From assembly GCF_027912455.1 (NCBI RefSeq), contig NZ_CP115446.1:2379501-2443500 (forward strand): a DNA stretch of 64,000 nucleotides, written 5' to 3'. Shown in pieces: positions 38,929 to 48,660 of this stretch. A program made the position numbers and the translations under genes. Below the pieces are notes generated by a model. That model saw only the letters and a program-made list of their open reading frames with translations, searched no databases and was not told where the DNA came from. This stretch comes from Aurantiacibacter sp. MUD61. Its GTDB lineage: Bacteria > Pseudomonadota > Alphaproteobacteria > Sphingomonadales > Sphingomonadaceae. Position 1 is the stretch's first letter, and every line of letters starts with the position of its first letter.

Positions 38929-39234
38929 ATGGCGTATTCGCATCCCGACTTTGAATTGGCGCTCGCTACTGTGGCAGGCGACGATCTGGCGTTGCGCAAT
39001 GAGCTGCGTGACAGTTTTCGCGAAAGCCTCAACAACCAAATCGACCTGTTGCGCCGGTCCCGGTGTGACGGCAATTGGCGCATGGCCGCCGAACGCATCA
39101 AAGGTCTGGGTGCCAGCTTTCATGCGGCTCGATTGGTCGCTCTTGCGGAGGAAGCGCTGGATGGAGCCCCCGGTGATCCGGCAATCATTCGCAAATTGAA
39201 CCTCTTCAGTCGGGAATTTTCGGCGGACAGCTGA
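38929..39234 (+). CDS. Hpt-like helical protein without the phosphoacceptor His
   Basis: 101 residues, all helical. AAERIKGLGASFHAARLV (about 53-70) aligns with the Hpt signature AHxLKG...G, but the phosphoacceptor position, residue 55, is Glu. The rest (LRNELRDSFRESL before, LVALAEEA after) fits the four-helix Hpt fold. It may therefore bind partners without carrying phosphate. ATG at 38929 is preferred over an upstream TTG at 38887. It is divergent from the TipN-like gene across 70 bases. Confidence 0.65.
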   Translation: MAYSHPDFELALATVAGDDLALRNELRDSFRESLNNQIDLLRRSRCDGNWRMAAERIKGLGASFHAARLVALAEEALDGAPGDPAIIRKLNLFSREFSADS

Positions 39235-39308
39235 CGGCTTCGCTTGGCAGCGCGGACAGGACTGCCTAGTTTCCGGCGCAGGCAATTCCGCCTTGGGAGC
39301 ATTCCAGT

Positions 39309-40469
39309 TTGCGCGCCGCGCTCATTTCCTTGCCGCAACCGGGTGATACGCCCCAGCCAGCAGTCGCAGGCAAGACACTCGCCCAGCGGCAATTGCTGTT
39401 TGCGCAGCAATGCGGTTGCAAGCAGGTGATCGCGCATGGCGGCGGCGCGTCGGAGGATGCGATTGCGTTGCGCCACGCGGTCGAGAAGGCGGGTATGCGC
39501 TATCAGGTCATCTCCAATGCGCATGCGCTGCCCGGAGCGATTAAGGATGACGATAGTCTGCTCATATTCCAGCCAGGCCTGTTGCCCGAATCGCGGCAAG
39601 CGCTTGAGCTGATCCGCGCAGAAGGCGACCGGATGCTCGTTTTTTCTGCAGGGCCCGGGACAGCGGCAGGGTTCGAGCGGATCGATCTGGACCGGGCATG
39701 GGGCGGAGTGATGACCTTGCCGGGCAAATGGCTGGGCCAATTGACCTCCCTGCCAGAAGATGCGGCGCCTCACGCAGCTTTGCTGCGCATCGCCCTGCAA
39801 CACCGCCTTTCCGAAGCGCGGTTGGACGACAGCGTACTCGATGATGGCAAATGGCAGATTATCCGGGACGCGGACTCCGCCAAGAGGCATGAAGCTGGAT
39901 GGATGCAAACGCATCTCGGAAAGGGGTCTCTGACTGCACCATCGCGTTGGCTGGGCAGTTCCATAGCGGCTCGCGCCGGTGGCTGGCTGATGCAGAGATC
40001 CTGGGCGAAACCCGGTATTCTCGCGCTCTCGGGCCTTCTGCTCGTGGGGAGTATAACAGCCGCTTTCTATGAATTGCCTGTCGCCGCGTTCGCGCTCGCT
40101 GCGCTGAGTGTCCCGGTGCTGGAAGTGATGCTTGGCATTTCAAAGCTTGCCGTGGCGCCGTTCGGACAGATAACGCGTTGGCCCATCCTGCGAAAAGCGG
40201 TCGATGTTGCGATCCTTGCCAGCGGTGTCCTCACCATCGACAGTCTGTGGTATCGCGCCGCATTTCCGCCATTCGTATTGTTCGCCGCGCTGTTTCTGCT
40301 CGACCGACGGCCAATACCCGCAATCAGTGCCCCCTTGCGGGACCGCGCCCTGATCGCCAGTGGATTGGCTATACTTTCAGCCGTTCTGCCTCCCGAAGTA
40401 GCATTCATGCTTGTTGCGACGCTAGTTTTGGCGGCGCATCTCCTGCCGCCGGCGGCAGACAGCGGCTAA
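39309..40469 (+). CDS. Membrane protein with a nucleotidyltransferase-like N-terminus
   Basis: 386 residues starting at TTG 39309. The first half is soluble and alternates strands and helices (MRAALISLP...GKTLAQRQLLFAQQCG), reminiscent of a sugar-nucleotidyltransferase fold, but I see no intact catalytic motif. From about residue 235 there are five or six membrane helices, with a basic loop around APFGQITRWPILRKAV. Function unknown. Same strand as the Hpt-like, 40493 and pseudo-kinase genes. Confidence 0.6.
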   Translation: MRAALISLPQPGDTPQPAVAGKTLAQRQLLFAQQCGCKQVIAHGGGASEDAIALRHAVEKAGMRYQVISNAHALPGAIKDDDSLLIFQPGLLPESRQALELIRAEGDRMLVFSAGPGTAAGFERIDLDRAWGGVMTLPGKWLGQLTSLPEDAAPHAALLRIALQHRLSEARLDDSVLDDGKWQIIRDADSAKRHEAGWMQTHLGKGSLTAPSRWLGSSIAARAGGWLMQRSWAKPGILALSGLLLVGSITAAFYELPVAAFALAALSVPVLEVMLGISKLAVAPFGQITRWPILRKAVDVAILASGVLTIDSLWYRAAFPPFVLFAALFLLDRRPIPAISAPLRDRALIASGLAILSAVLPPEVAFMLVATLVLAAHLLPPAADSG

Positions 40470-40481
40470 CGCGGAATTAAC
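40466..40481 (+). promoter_or_regulatory. CtrA-like binding site
   Basis: CTAA-N7-TTAAC, one mismatch from the alphaproteobacterial CtrA consensus TTAA-N7-TTAAC, twelve bases before the ATG at 40493 and overlapping the end of the previous gene. Function is inference. Confidence 0.4.
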
Positions 40482-40492
40482 GCTGTCATATT

Positions 40493-41464
40493 ATGCCCGC
40501 ACGCATGAGCGAGCAAAATTCATCCGGTTCATCGGCCAGCGCGGTCGAAAAGACGCTGCAGCGCGAGCTTGCGCATGGCGATGTGATTATCGCAACTGCG
40601 CCCCCGATCCTGCGCCATCTGCTGGCCAATGTAGACCACGCGCTGTTCAGCGATGAAGTCATCGCCACCATTCGCGGGATGATGCTGCATCTCGCCCAGC
40701 AGATGTTGGCGAATCTCGTGGATGTCAGGGGCATCAACAACCGGACCGAGTTTATCGAGGAAAATCTCGACGAGATCGCCTTGGCCTTGCTCGATGAGAC
40801 GGACTTCCTGTCGCATGCGCACGCGATCACTATCGAGGCCAAGCTGGCTTCAAACTTGAGCCGTCGGAGCGGGATCGATGCCGTGCTTTCGCCGCTGCTA
40901 CAGGAACTTGCGGCCTCGACAGATGAAGCTGTTGCGGCCGGGGCAATGCACGCTTTGGCCGCACAGGCGCGCTTCATGCAGCAACAGGGCCGCATGGAAT
41001 TGCCGATTTATGAGCTTCCGCACGATTTGTTTGAGCGAGCCATGCAGATTTTCCGCGAGCATACCGCAGAGCACGGCGAAAGCGCAGCATCTGCCGAAAA
41101 GGCCATGTGCGATGCGTATGATCCCGATCAACGCCGCGTTGCGCAATTTATTCGCCTGATTTCCGCCATGCAGCACCGCGCCAACCGCGCGCTCGCCGTG
41201 GATCATGCCGGACTGTCGATTTTCGTCACCGCCGTGAGCATGGCCGCGGATCGCAAGCGCGATACCGTCATCATGTCCCTCGGCGAAAACCAGTGCGCCC
41301 GATTGGCCTTGAGCCTGCGTGCCGCCGGTCTCAGCCAGAGCGCGGTCGAAGAACAGTTCCTGTACCTGCATCCAGAAATCACGCTGCCCGATGGCTTCGA
41401 CACGATCCGCGCCGATCGTGCCGCTGCGATGTTGGATGAAGCGCTAAACGAAGGCATGCATTGA
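40493..41464 (+). CDS. Helical protein of unknown function
   Basis: 323 residues, predicted all-helical and soluble. Notable segments are HLLANVDHALFSDEV, the middle RFMQQQGRMELPIYELP and AQFIRLISAMQHRANRALAVDHAG. I cannot place it in a family; alpha-helical HEAT-like domains are an option. ATG at 40493; ATG at 40505 is an alternative. It ends five bases before the pseudo-kinase, so the two are likely one transcript. Confidence 0.6.
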   Translation: MPARMSEQNSSGSSASAVEKTLQRELAHGDVIIATAPPILRHLLANVDHALFSDEVIATIRGMMLHLAQQMLANLVDVRGINNRTEFIEENLDEIALALLDETDFLSHAHAITIEAKLASNLSRRSGIDAVLSPLLQELAASTDEAVAAGAMHALAAQARFMQQQGRMELPIYELPHDLFERAMQIFREHTAEHGESAASAEKAMCDAYDPDQRRVAQFIRLISAMQHRANRALAVDHAGLSIFVTAVSMAADRKRDTVIMSLGENQCARLALSLRAAGLSQSAVEEQFLYLHPEITLPDGFDTIRADRAAAMLDEALNEGMH

Positions 41465-41468
41465 GGCA

Positions 41469-42836
41469 ATGTCCTCCGCCAGCATCATATCTGCCCGGGC
41501 GCGAACTGACGCCGACAACCGCCTGATCGAGGCGGAAGAGCCGCTGGCGAGCTTTCACATGCGAGCCGGCGGTGAAATCCCCGGCGCTATCGTCACGCCT
41601 GCCTTGCTCGAACTTGTATGCAAGGCGCGCCAGACGGGGAAGCGCTTGTCGCGCGCCATACGCGCGCAGGACTCAGTCGAACAGATTTCTGCCTGGGCGG
41701 AAGTGGTGCCAGGCAAAGCAGGCACGATCATCACCATCAGCACGTGGGACGCTGAAGATATTCCGATCGCTGCCGCAGATGACGAGCGCCGTGGCCACCT
41801 TGCGCTGGTACGGCACTTGTCCGGCCTGACAGCACGCCTTGATGCCGACCAGAAGCTTTTGACAGTCGACTGGACGGCGGTGGATCTCGATATGCTTGGC
41901 GAGCAGATGATGGCAGGCGTCGGCCAGCCATGGACCAATTTTGCAAGCCCCGCTGGCTATAGCCACGAGCAGCCGCTGCATTGGCGCCTGCTGGACGGCG
42001 CTCTCGTCTCGGTGCCCGAGAGCAAACGCGAATGGGCCGCCCAGCTTGTTCCAATGGGCAAGGCCGAGCCCGGCAGCGAGGGCTTTGAGCTTTACCTCGT
42101 ACCGGATCGCCCGCTGGAAGAGCGCATCAAGAAGCAATCGCGAAAACCGGAACGCAGCGCAGGTATCGGGCGTGATATCGCGCCGGTCCTGCGGCAGCCT
42201 GTCAGTCGCATCATCGCCAATGCCGAGACCATTCGCACGCAGCTCGCTGGCCCACTCGCGGACGAGTATAGCAATTACGCTGCCGATATCGCCTCCGCCG
42301 GTGAGCATCTGTTGGCGCTGATCGATGATCTGACGACGCTGGAAATGGTCGAGGATGAGGAATTCTCACCCGCGCCAGACAATATCGACCTGGCTGATGT
42401 CGCGCGCCGTGCGGTCGGTATTCTGGGTGTTCGCGCGAAGGAACGCGGCATTCAGCTCGATGCGCCCAAGGATGATGAGAGCGTGCCTGCCATTGGCGAA
42501 TTCCGGCGGACCTTGCAGGTCCTGCTCAACCTTATCGGTAACGCGATCCGTTATTCGCCTGAGGGCGGACAGGTATGGGTCCGCGTTGAAGAAGAGAACG
42601 GGCACGCCCGAGCCGTAGTCGCCGATCAGGGCGAGGGGCTGGATGACGACCAGCAATCCAAGGTCTTCGCCAAATTCGAGCGATTGGGCCGTAAGGGCGA
42701 TGGCGGGTCGGGCCTCGGCCTCTATATCTCGCGCCGTCTTGCCCGCGCCATGAATGGCGATCTCACGGTGGAAAGCGCCAAGGGGCAGGGCGCTCGCTTT
42801 ACCTTGGAAATTCCTGCCGATCCGGATGGCGGTTAG
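41469..42836 (+). CDS. Histidine-kinase-like protein lacking the phosphoacceptor His
   Basis: 455 residues. Residues 1-220 form a variable sensory region with no membrane helix. Residues about 233-285 are the dimerisation domain, but where an active kinase has AHELRTPL this one reads APVLRQPV, with Pro at residue 239. The ATP-binding domain looks intact: NLIGNAIRYSPEGG (N box), VADQGEGL (G1), KVFAKFERLG (F) and GGSGLGLYISRRL (G2). It may act by binding partners or ATP rather than autophosphorylating, as DivL does. Soluble, cytoplasmic. Confidence 0.8.
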   Translation: MSSASIISARARTDADNRLIEAEEPLASFHMRAGGEIPGAIVTPALLELVCKARQTGKRLSRAIRAQDSVEQISAWAEVVPGKAGTIITISTWDAEDIPIAAADDERRGHLALVRHLSGLTARLDADQKLLTVDWTAVDLDMLGEQMMAGVGQPWTNFASPAGYSHEQPLHWRLLDGALVSVPESKREWAAQLVPMGKAEPGSEGFELYLVPDRPLEERIKKQSRKPERSAGIGRDIAPVLRQPVSRIIANAETIRTQLAGPLADEYSNYAADIASAGEHLLALIDDLTTLEMVEDEEFSPAPDNIDLADVARRAVGILGVRAKERGIQLDAPKDDESVPAIGEFRRTLQVLLNLIGNAIRYSPEGGQVWVRVEEENGHARAVVADQGEGLDDDQQSKVFAKFERLGRKGDGGSGLGLYISRRLARAMNGDLTVESAKGQGARFTLEIPADPDGG

Positions 42837-42840
42837 GCAT

Positions 42841-42867
42841 AAAAAAGCCCCCGCCGAAGCGGAGGCT
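42841..42867 (-). terminator. gltA: UUCG-capped terminator of gltA
   Basis: Read on the minus strand: AGCCTCCGC, loop TTCG, GCGGGGGCT, then TTTTTT. The nine-pair stem has one G-U pair and is closed by the very stable C(UUCG)G tetraloop. The six-U tail makes a strong intrinsic terminator right after gltA. It also insulates the convergent pseudo-kinase gene, which ends at 42836. Confidence 0.9.
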
Positions 42868-42889
42868 CTCTTATTCGAAATGCGAAAGC

Positions 42890-44176
42890 TTAGCGTTCGC
42901 TGACCGGCACGTAATCGCGCTGCGTCGGCCCGGTGTAGAGCTGGCGCGGGCGACCGATGACCTGGCCGGGATCGGAGATCATCTCGTTCCACTGCGCGAC
43001 CCAGCCAACGGTACGGGCGAGGGCGAACAGCGCGGTGAACATCGTCGTCGGGAAACCGATCGCCGACAGGATAATGCCGGAATAGAAGTCCACATTCGGG
43101 AACAGCTTCTTCTCCTGGAAATAGGGATCGTTCAGCGCGATCTCTTCCAGTTGCAGTGCCGTTTCGAACACCGGATCCTTGACGTCGAGCGCATCGAAAA
43201 CTTCGCGCACGGTCTTCTGCATCACGGTCGCACGCGGATCGTAGTTCTTGTAGACGCGGTGACCGAAGCCCATCAGGCGGAACGGGTCGTTCTTGTCCTT
43301 CGCGCGCTCGATGTAGTGCGGGATTTTGTCCGGCGTGCCGATTTCGCGCAGCATGTTGAGCGCAGCTTCGTTGGCGCCGCCATGCGCCGGGCCCCACAGG
43401 CAGGCGATACCGGCAGAGATACAGGCGAACGGGTTGGCGCCAGACGAACCGGCGAGGCGAACGGTCGAAGTCGAGGCGTTCTGCTCGTGATCGGCGTGGA
43501 GAATGAAAATCCGGTCCATCGCCTTTTCGACAGCCGGGATCACTTCATACTCTTCGGCCGGCACGCCAAAGGTCATGCGCAGGAAGTTGCCGGTGTAGCT
43601 GAGCGAGTTCTGCGGCTGCATGAAGGGCTGGCCGACAGCATATTTGTAAGCATTTGCAGCGATCGTCGGCATCTTGGCGATCAGGCGATGGCTGGAAATC
43701 TTGCGGTGCTCGGGGTCCGAAATGTCGGTGCTGTCATGGTAGAAGGCAGAGAGTGCGCCCACCACACCGCACATGATCGCCATCGGGTGCGCATCGCGGC
43801 GGAAACCCTGATAGAACTGCCGCATCTGATCGTGCAGCATCGTGTGATAGGTGATGGTGTTGGTGAACTCGTCCAGCTCATCCTGCTTCGGCAATTCGCC
43901 ATTGAGCATCAGATAGCTGACTTCCATGAAGCTGGAATGCTCGGCCAGCTGGCCGATCGGATAGCCGCGGTGGAGCAGCACACCTTCATTGCCGTCAATA
44001 AAGGTCAGCGCGCTTTCGCAGGCCGCTGTCGATTTGTAACCCGGATCGAACGTAAACTTTCCGGTCTTACCGTAGAGCTTGCGAATATCGATGACCTCGG
44101 GGCCAACGCTCCCCTCAAGAGTGGGAAAGTCATGCGTTTCACCGCCTACTGTCAATTCCGCCTGCTTGTCAGCCAA
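42890..44176 (-). CDS. gltA: Citrate synthase
   Basis: 428 residues, the Gram-negative hexameric length. Condenses acetyl-CoA with oxaloacetate at the head of the TCA cycle. [10 protein letters not shown] and [13 protein letters not shown] hold the catalytic His and oxaloacetate residues. The ATG at 44176 has AAGGAGAA upstream. gltX lies 40 bases upstream on the same strand. Confidence 0.97.
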   Translation of the reverse strand: MADKQAELTVGGETHDFPTLEGSVGPEVIDIRKLYGKTGKFTFDPGYKSTAACESALTFIDGNEGVLLHRGYPIGQLAEHSSFMEVSYLMLNGELPKQDELDEFTNTITYHTMLHDQMRQFYQGFRRDAHPMAIMCGVVGALSAFYHDSTDISDPEHRKISSHRLIAKMPTIAANAYKYAVGQPFMQPQNSLSYTGNFLRMTFGVPAEEYEVIPAVEKAMDRIFILHADHEQNASTSTVRLAGSSGANPFACISAGIACLWGPAHGGANEAALNMLREIGTPDKIPHYIERAKDKNDPFRLMGFGHRVYKNYDPRATVMQKTVREVFDALDVKDPVFETALQLEEIALNDPYFQEKKLFPNVDFYSGIILSAIGFPTTMFTALFALARTVGWVAQWNEMISDPGQVIGRPRQLYTGPTQRDYVPVSER

Positions 44177-44216
44177 AGGGCTTCTCCTTCAAAATTGTCC
44201 TAACTGGGCAGCCGTT

Positions 44217-45650
44217 TCAGGCCGCTGCCTGCGCATCAATCCGCGCGAGGCTTTCTTCCCGTCCGAGAAGGACCAGCACATCGAAAATTCCGGGCGAGGT
44301 TGTCGTCCCTGTAAGCGCCGCGCGAAGCGGCTGTGCGAGCTTGCCAAGACCCAGTCCCAGCTCCTCCGCATATGCTTTCAGATTGGCCTCCAGCGCCTCA
44401 ATTGTCCAGTCCGTTTCTGCCTGCAACCGGCCTGAAATAGACGAAAGTCGCATACGCACCTCGTCATCGAGCAATCCAGCTGCCTTTTCGTCCATTTCCA
44501 GCGGTCGCTGCTTGAACAGGAACTCTGCACCAGCGGCCAATTCGTTCATATCGCGCGCGCGCGTTTTGAGCACCGGCATGGCTTCCGTTAGCAGCGCGAC
44601 ATCGGCTTCCGGGCCGATCAGATCAGCTGCGATCTTTGCCAAACGTGCATCATCCGCCTGGCGAATGTAATTGCCGTTCATGTTCAGCAGCTTCTTCATG
44701 TCGAAGCGGCTCGGGCCCTTGTTCACCGCGTCGATATCGAAAAGGGCAATCGCCTCTTCCATGCTGAACTCTTCCTGGTCGCCGTGGCCCCAGCCAAGAC
44801 GCAGCAGGTAATTGAACAGCGCTTCGGGAAGGATGCCCATCTCGCGATAGTCACGCACACCCAGCGCGCCATGACGCTTCGAAAGCTTCGCGCCGTCATT
44901 ACCGTGGATCAGCGGCACATGGGCATAGGTCGGCTCTTCCCAGCCATCTTCGACACCCTGCATCGCTCGGATCACCTGAATCTGGCGGAAGGCGTTGTTG
45001 AGGTGATCGTCGCCGCGGATGATGTGGGTGCATCCCATATCCATATCGTCGACAACGACTGCGAGCATATATGTCGGCGTGCCATCTGCACGGAGCAGGA
45101 TGAAATCGTCGATCTCGCTATTCTTCACCGTGACGCGGCCCTGCACAGCATCTTCGATCACGGTTTCGCCATCAGTCTCGGTCTTTACGCGGATCGTGTA
45201 AGGCGCATCTGCAGGCGCTTCCGAAGCGTCGCGATCGCGCCAGCGACCATCATAGCGCATCGGCTGCTTGTTGGCGCGCTGCTGTTCGCGCATCTCGGCA
45301 AGCTCTTCGGGCGTTGCAAAGCATTTGTATGCCTTACCGGCATCCAGCATCTTGTGTGCGACTTCGGCATGGCGATCGGCGCGAGAGCTTTGGTAAACCG
45401 GCTCATCATCGAACTCGAGACCGAGCCAATCGAGGCCGTCAAAAATGACGTCGATGGCTTCCTGCGTGCTGCGCTTCTTGTCGGTATCTTCGATCCGCAG
45501 AAGTGCCTTGCCACCGAAATGGCGCGCATAGAGCCAGCTGAACAGACCGGTACGGGCATTGCCAATGTGTAGGAACCCGGTCGGGCTGGGCGCAAACCGC
45601 GTCACCACCGGACGATCATTGCCAGCATTTAATCCGGTTGCGCTTGCCAT
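44217..45650 (-). CDS. gltX: Glutamyl-tRNA synthetase
   Basis: 477 residues. Class I aminoacyl-tRNA synthetase with the HIGH motif as HIGN ([16 protein letters not shown]) and the KMSKS motif as KLSKRHG (about residue 255). Standard length. The start is ATG at 45650, divergent from comEC by 29 bases. Confidence 0.96.
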   Translation of the reverse strand: MASATGLNAGNDRPVVTRFAPSPTGFLHIGNARTGLFSWLYARHFGGKALLRIEDTDKKRSTQEAIDVIFDGLDWLGLEFDDEPVYQSSRADRHAEVAHKMLDAGKAYKCFATPEELAEMREQQRANKQPMRYDGRWRDRDASEAPADAPYTIRVKTETDGETVIEDAVQGRVTVKNSEIDDFILLRADGTPTYMLAVVVDDMDMGCTHIIRGDDHLNNAFRQIQVIRAMQGVEDGWEEPTYAHVPLIHGNDGAKLSKRHGALGVRDYREMGILPEALFNYLLRLGWGHGDQEEFSMEEAIALFDIDAVNKGPSRFDMKKLLNMNGNYIRQADDARLAKIAADLIGPEADVALLTEAMPVLKTRARDMNELAAGAEFLFKQRPLEMDEKAAGLLDDEVRMRLSSISGRLQAETDWTIEALEANLKAYAEELGLGLGKLAQPLRAALTGTTTSPGIFDVLVLLGREESLARIDAQAAA

Positions 45651-45679
45651 AAGCCGTTGTTTCCTGTCCTGTATCTTTC

Positions 45680-47866
45680 ATGGCAACGCGGCAGCCACCG
45701 CTGGTTCCGCTGGGGGACGATGAGCGCGATGTTGCGTTGCAGCAGACGCCTTGGCGAAAGCGCGCCTCTTTGTCCAGCTTGGCCGACGGTGCAGAGGCAT
45801 TTCTTGCAGGTGCAGGCTTCGATCGCGGGCCGTGGATGGCGGTTGCCATGGCCTCCGGGATTGGCGCGTGGTTCGCTCTTCCCAGTACCGCAATGTGGGT
45901 TGCCGCTATTGCTGCCGGCCTCATGCTCCCCTTGGCTGGATTGGCGTGGTGGCGCGGGCGAGACGATCGCGTGCATCTGACCGGCGGCCTGCTCGGGATC
46001 GGCCTGCTATTCGCATTTGGCGTTGCGCTGATCTGGACGCGGTCCGAAATGGTCGGTGCCGAGGCCTTTGAAAGGCCGATGTTCGAAGAGATTGAAGGCC
46101 GCATTCTCGAGCGGATCGAACAACCCGCCCAGGACCGCGTCCGCCTGGTGCTCGCCATTCGCTCGCCGGATGATGGGGAAGCGGTCAAGATACGTATCAA
46201 CGTGCCGATTGAAGACGCTGAAGATGCAATGGCCGAAGGCGCGCTCATCCGGGCACAGGTACGGTTGATGCCGCCGACGGCGCCCATGTTGCCGGGGAGC
46301 TATAACTTCGCTCGCACGGCCTGGTTTCAGGGCCTCGCCGCGACCGGAAGTGTGCAGGGCGACATTTCGATCATCGAACCAGCACGTGGGGATCAGGCGC
46401 CTATAGCGCAGCTACAGCGCGTACTATCCAATCATGTGCGGGGTGAATTGGGCGGCTCGGCGGGAAGTATTGCTGCGGCGTTTGCCAGCGGTGATCGCGG
46501 AGGGATTTCCGAAGCGGATGAAGATGCGATGCGCGACGCTGGGCTGACGCATCTTCTGTCTATCAGTGGGTTGCATGTGAGCGCGGTGATCGCAGCGGGG
46601 TATCTGATATCCATCAAGCTGCTCGCATTGTGGCCTTGGCTAACCTTGCGCGTGCGATTGCCGGTGGCCGCAGCGGGAATCGCGGCGCTTGCGGGGGTGG
46701 GGTATACCCTACTCACCGGCGCTGAGGTGCCGACGGTGCGTAGCTGCATTGCCGCTCTGCTGGTGCTAATCGCGCTTGCTCTGGGCCGGGAGCCACTGTC
46801 GCTCCGGATGGTAGCAGTCGCGGCGATGGCAGTGATGCTGGTCTGGCCCGAAAGCCTTGTCGGTCCGAGCTTCCAGATGAGCTTCTCGGCCGTCATCGCC
46901 ATCATCGCATTGCATAACGCCGAGCCGGTGAAACGCTTTCTCGCACCAAGAGATGAGGGTAGGCTGACCTGGCTGTCTCGGCGCACGATCATGCTGCTCG
47001 TTACGGGGCTCGTGATCGAAATAGCACTGATGCCCGTGGTGCTTTTCCATTTTCACCGCGCGGGTGTGTACGGTGCACTCGCCAATGTGATCGCCATTCC
47101 GCTCGTCACTTTTATTTCCATGCCACTGATCGCGATTGCGCTTATCTTCGATGTCATCGGTGCTGGAGCGCCATTCTGGTGGCTGGTCGGCAAATCTCTC
47201 GACCTGCTAATTGGCATAGCCCATTTTACGGCCGATCAACCCGGCGCAGTCAAACTGATCCCACAGATGACCTTGGGCACTGTCCTGCTCTTTGTCGCTG
47301 GGGGTCTCTGGCTGGCGTTGTGGCGTGGCAGGGCGCGATTGCTTGGATTTGTGCCTGCTGCGATTGGTTGCATCGTCCTGGCGATCACACCCGTGCCAGA
47401 TGTGTTGATTTCTGGCGACGGGCGCCACGTCGGCGTCACGGGAGAGGATGATCGCCTGCTGGTCCTGCGTGATACGAGAAGCAGCTTTACGCGCGACAAT
47501 TTGCTTGAGCTTGCCGGGGTAGAGGGTGAACCACTGCCACTAGCTGAATGGCCGGGGGCGGAATGCAGTCGCGATTTCTGCGTGATTGCGCTCAATAGGG
47601 GCGGGCGTGACTGGCACATCTTGATGAGCCGAAGCCGCGATATCGTCGCCGAACGCGCCCTCGCTGCCGCTTGCGAGCGCGCTGATATCGTCATCGCCGA
47701 TCGCTGGTTACCCCGAAGCTGCGAGCCGCGCTGGCTGAAGGCGGATGGCCGGATGTTGAGCGCGACCGGAGGGCTTGCCATCAACCTTGGTGACGAAAGC
47801 TATCGCTCGGTTGCCCAAAGCGAAGGTGATCATGGCTGGTGGCGCGGCAGGCGGGAAGAGGACTGA
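45680..47866 (+). CDS. comEC: ComEC/Rec2-type DNA-uptake channel protein with a reduced C-terminus
   Basis: 728 residues. Channel for DNA across the inner membrane in competent bacteria. After a DUF4131-like N-terminus, the competence core has LTHLLSISGLHVSAVI (about 289-304) and about ten helices. The C-terminal 150 residues retain a strand-rich fold (VLISGDGRHVGVT) but show no HxHxDH zinc motif of the metallo-beta-lactamase domain found in longer ComEC. The start is ATG at 45680. Confidence 0.9.
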   Translation: MATRQPPLVPLGDDERDVALQQTPWRKRASLSSLADGAEAFLAGAGFDRGPWMAVAMASGIGAWFALPSTAMWVAAIAAGLMLPLAGLAWWRGRDDRVHLTGGLLGIGLLFAFGVALIWTRSEMVGAEAFERPMFEEIEGRILERIEQPAQDRVRLVLAIRSPDDGEAVKIRINVPIEDAEDAMAEGALIRAQVRLMPPTAPMLPGSYNFARTAWFQGLAATGSVQGDISIIEPARGDQAPIAQLQRVLSNHVRGELGGSAGSIAAAFASGDRGGISEADEDAMRDAGLTHLLSISGLHVSAVIAAGYLISIKLLALWPWLTLRVRLPVAAAGIAALAGVGYTLLTGAEVPTVRSCIAALLVLIALALGREPLSLRMVAVAAMAVMLVWPESLVGPSFQMSFSAVIAIIALHNAEPVKRFLAPRDEGRLTWLSRRTIMLLVTGLVIEIALMPVVLFHFHRAGVYGALANVIAIPLVTFISMPLIAIALIFDVIGAGAPFWWLVGKSLDLLIGIAHFTADQPGAVKLIPQMTLGTVLLFVAGGLWLALWRGRARLLGFVPAAIGCIVLAITPVPDVLISGDGRHVGVTGEDDRLLVLRDTRSSFTRDNLLELAGVEGEPLPLAEWPGAECSRDFCVIALNRGGRDWHILMSRSRDIVAERALAAACERADIVIADRWLPRSCEPRWLKADGRMLSATGGLAINLGDESYRSVAQSEGDHGWWRGRREED

Positions 47867-47906
47867 CCCGCTCCGCGTCTGCTCAATGCGCGAGACTCCA
47901 AAGAGA

Positions 47907-47940
47907 AAACGCCGCGCTGTCCCGGAGACTGCGCGGCGCT
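47907..47940 (-). terminator. lexA: Terminator of lexA
   Basis: Minus-strand stem GCGCCGCGC..GCGCGGCG with a loop of about 13 bases, followed by TTTTCTCTTT. The outer seven to eight pairs are perfect. It lies between lexA and the convergent comEC. Confidence 0.7.
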
Positions 47941-47964
47941 TCCTCTGGAATGCAAAAACTAAAT

Positions 47965-48627
47965 CTAGTGGTAGCGGCGCAGCAGTCCGGCAAGCTTGCC
48001 TTGCACTTCGACCTGACTGTCAGCGTAAACCTGCGGATCGTAAGAGGAATTCGCCGGATCGAGCCGAATGCTGCTGCCTTCATGGAAGAGATACTTCAGC
48101 GTTGCTTCCTCACCATTGACGAGTGCAACCACGATATCTCCATCACGCGCAGTATTGCCCTTCTTCACGAGAGCGTAATCGCCGTCGAAGATGCCGGCCT
48201 CGATCATAGAGTCGCCGGAAACTTCCAGAGCGTAATGCTCGCCAGAGCCGAGCAAAGCTGCGGGAACCGGAAGGGACTGGCTGTCTTCCAGCGCCTCGAT
48301 CGGAACACCTGCGGCGATGCGGCCGTGCAGAGGGATTTCGATCACGTCATTGGCGGGCGCAGGCGCGGAAGCAGGCGGCGTTGTGGCCTTGGCGACCGCA
48401 TCATTCGCAACGTTGTCCGGCATTTTGACGACTTCGAGCGCACGGGCGCGGTTGGGAAGCCTGCGGATAAAGCCACGCTCTTCCAAAGCCGAAATCAGGC
48501 GGTGAACACCCGATTTGCTCTTCAGATCGAGCGCCTCTTTCATCTCTTCAAAGCTGGGCGAAATGCCCGCCTCTTCCAGACGACGATTGATGAATAACAG
48601 CAATTCATGTTGCTTCGCGGTCAGCAT
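47965..48627 (-). CDS. lexA: SOS repressor LexA
   Basis: 220 residues. HTH DNA-binding domain (1-70), a Pro/Ala linker, then the self-cleaving domain. The cleavage bond is Ala106-Gly107, and the catalytic pair is Ser140 (GDSM) and Lys178 (TLKY). ATG at 48627 gives the usual [10 protein letters not shown] start, with GAGGGA upstream; GTG at 48642 is less likely. The promoter carries an SOS box, so it is probably self-repressed. Confidence 0.95.
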   Translation of the reverse strand: MLTAKQHELLLFINRRLEEAGISPSFEEMKEALDLKSKSGVHRLISALEERGFIRRLPNRARALEVVKMPDNVANDAVAKATTPPASAPAPANDVIEIPLHGRIAAGVPIEALEDSQSLPVPAALLGSGEHYALEVSGDSMIEAGIFDGDYALVKKGNTARDGDIVVALVNGEEATLKYLFHEGSSIRLDPANSSYDPQVYADSQVEVQGKLAGLLRRYH

Positions 48628-48660
48628 GCGCTTGTCCCTCACTCAAATGTTCCACATCGG

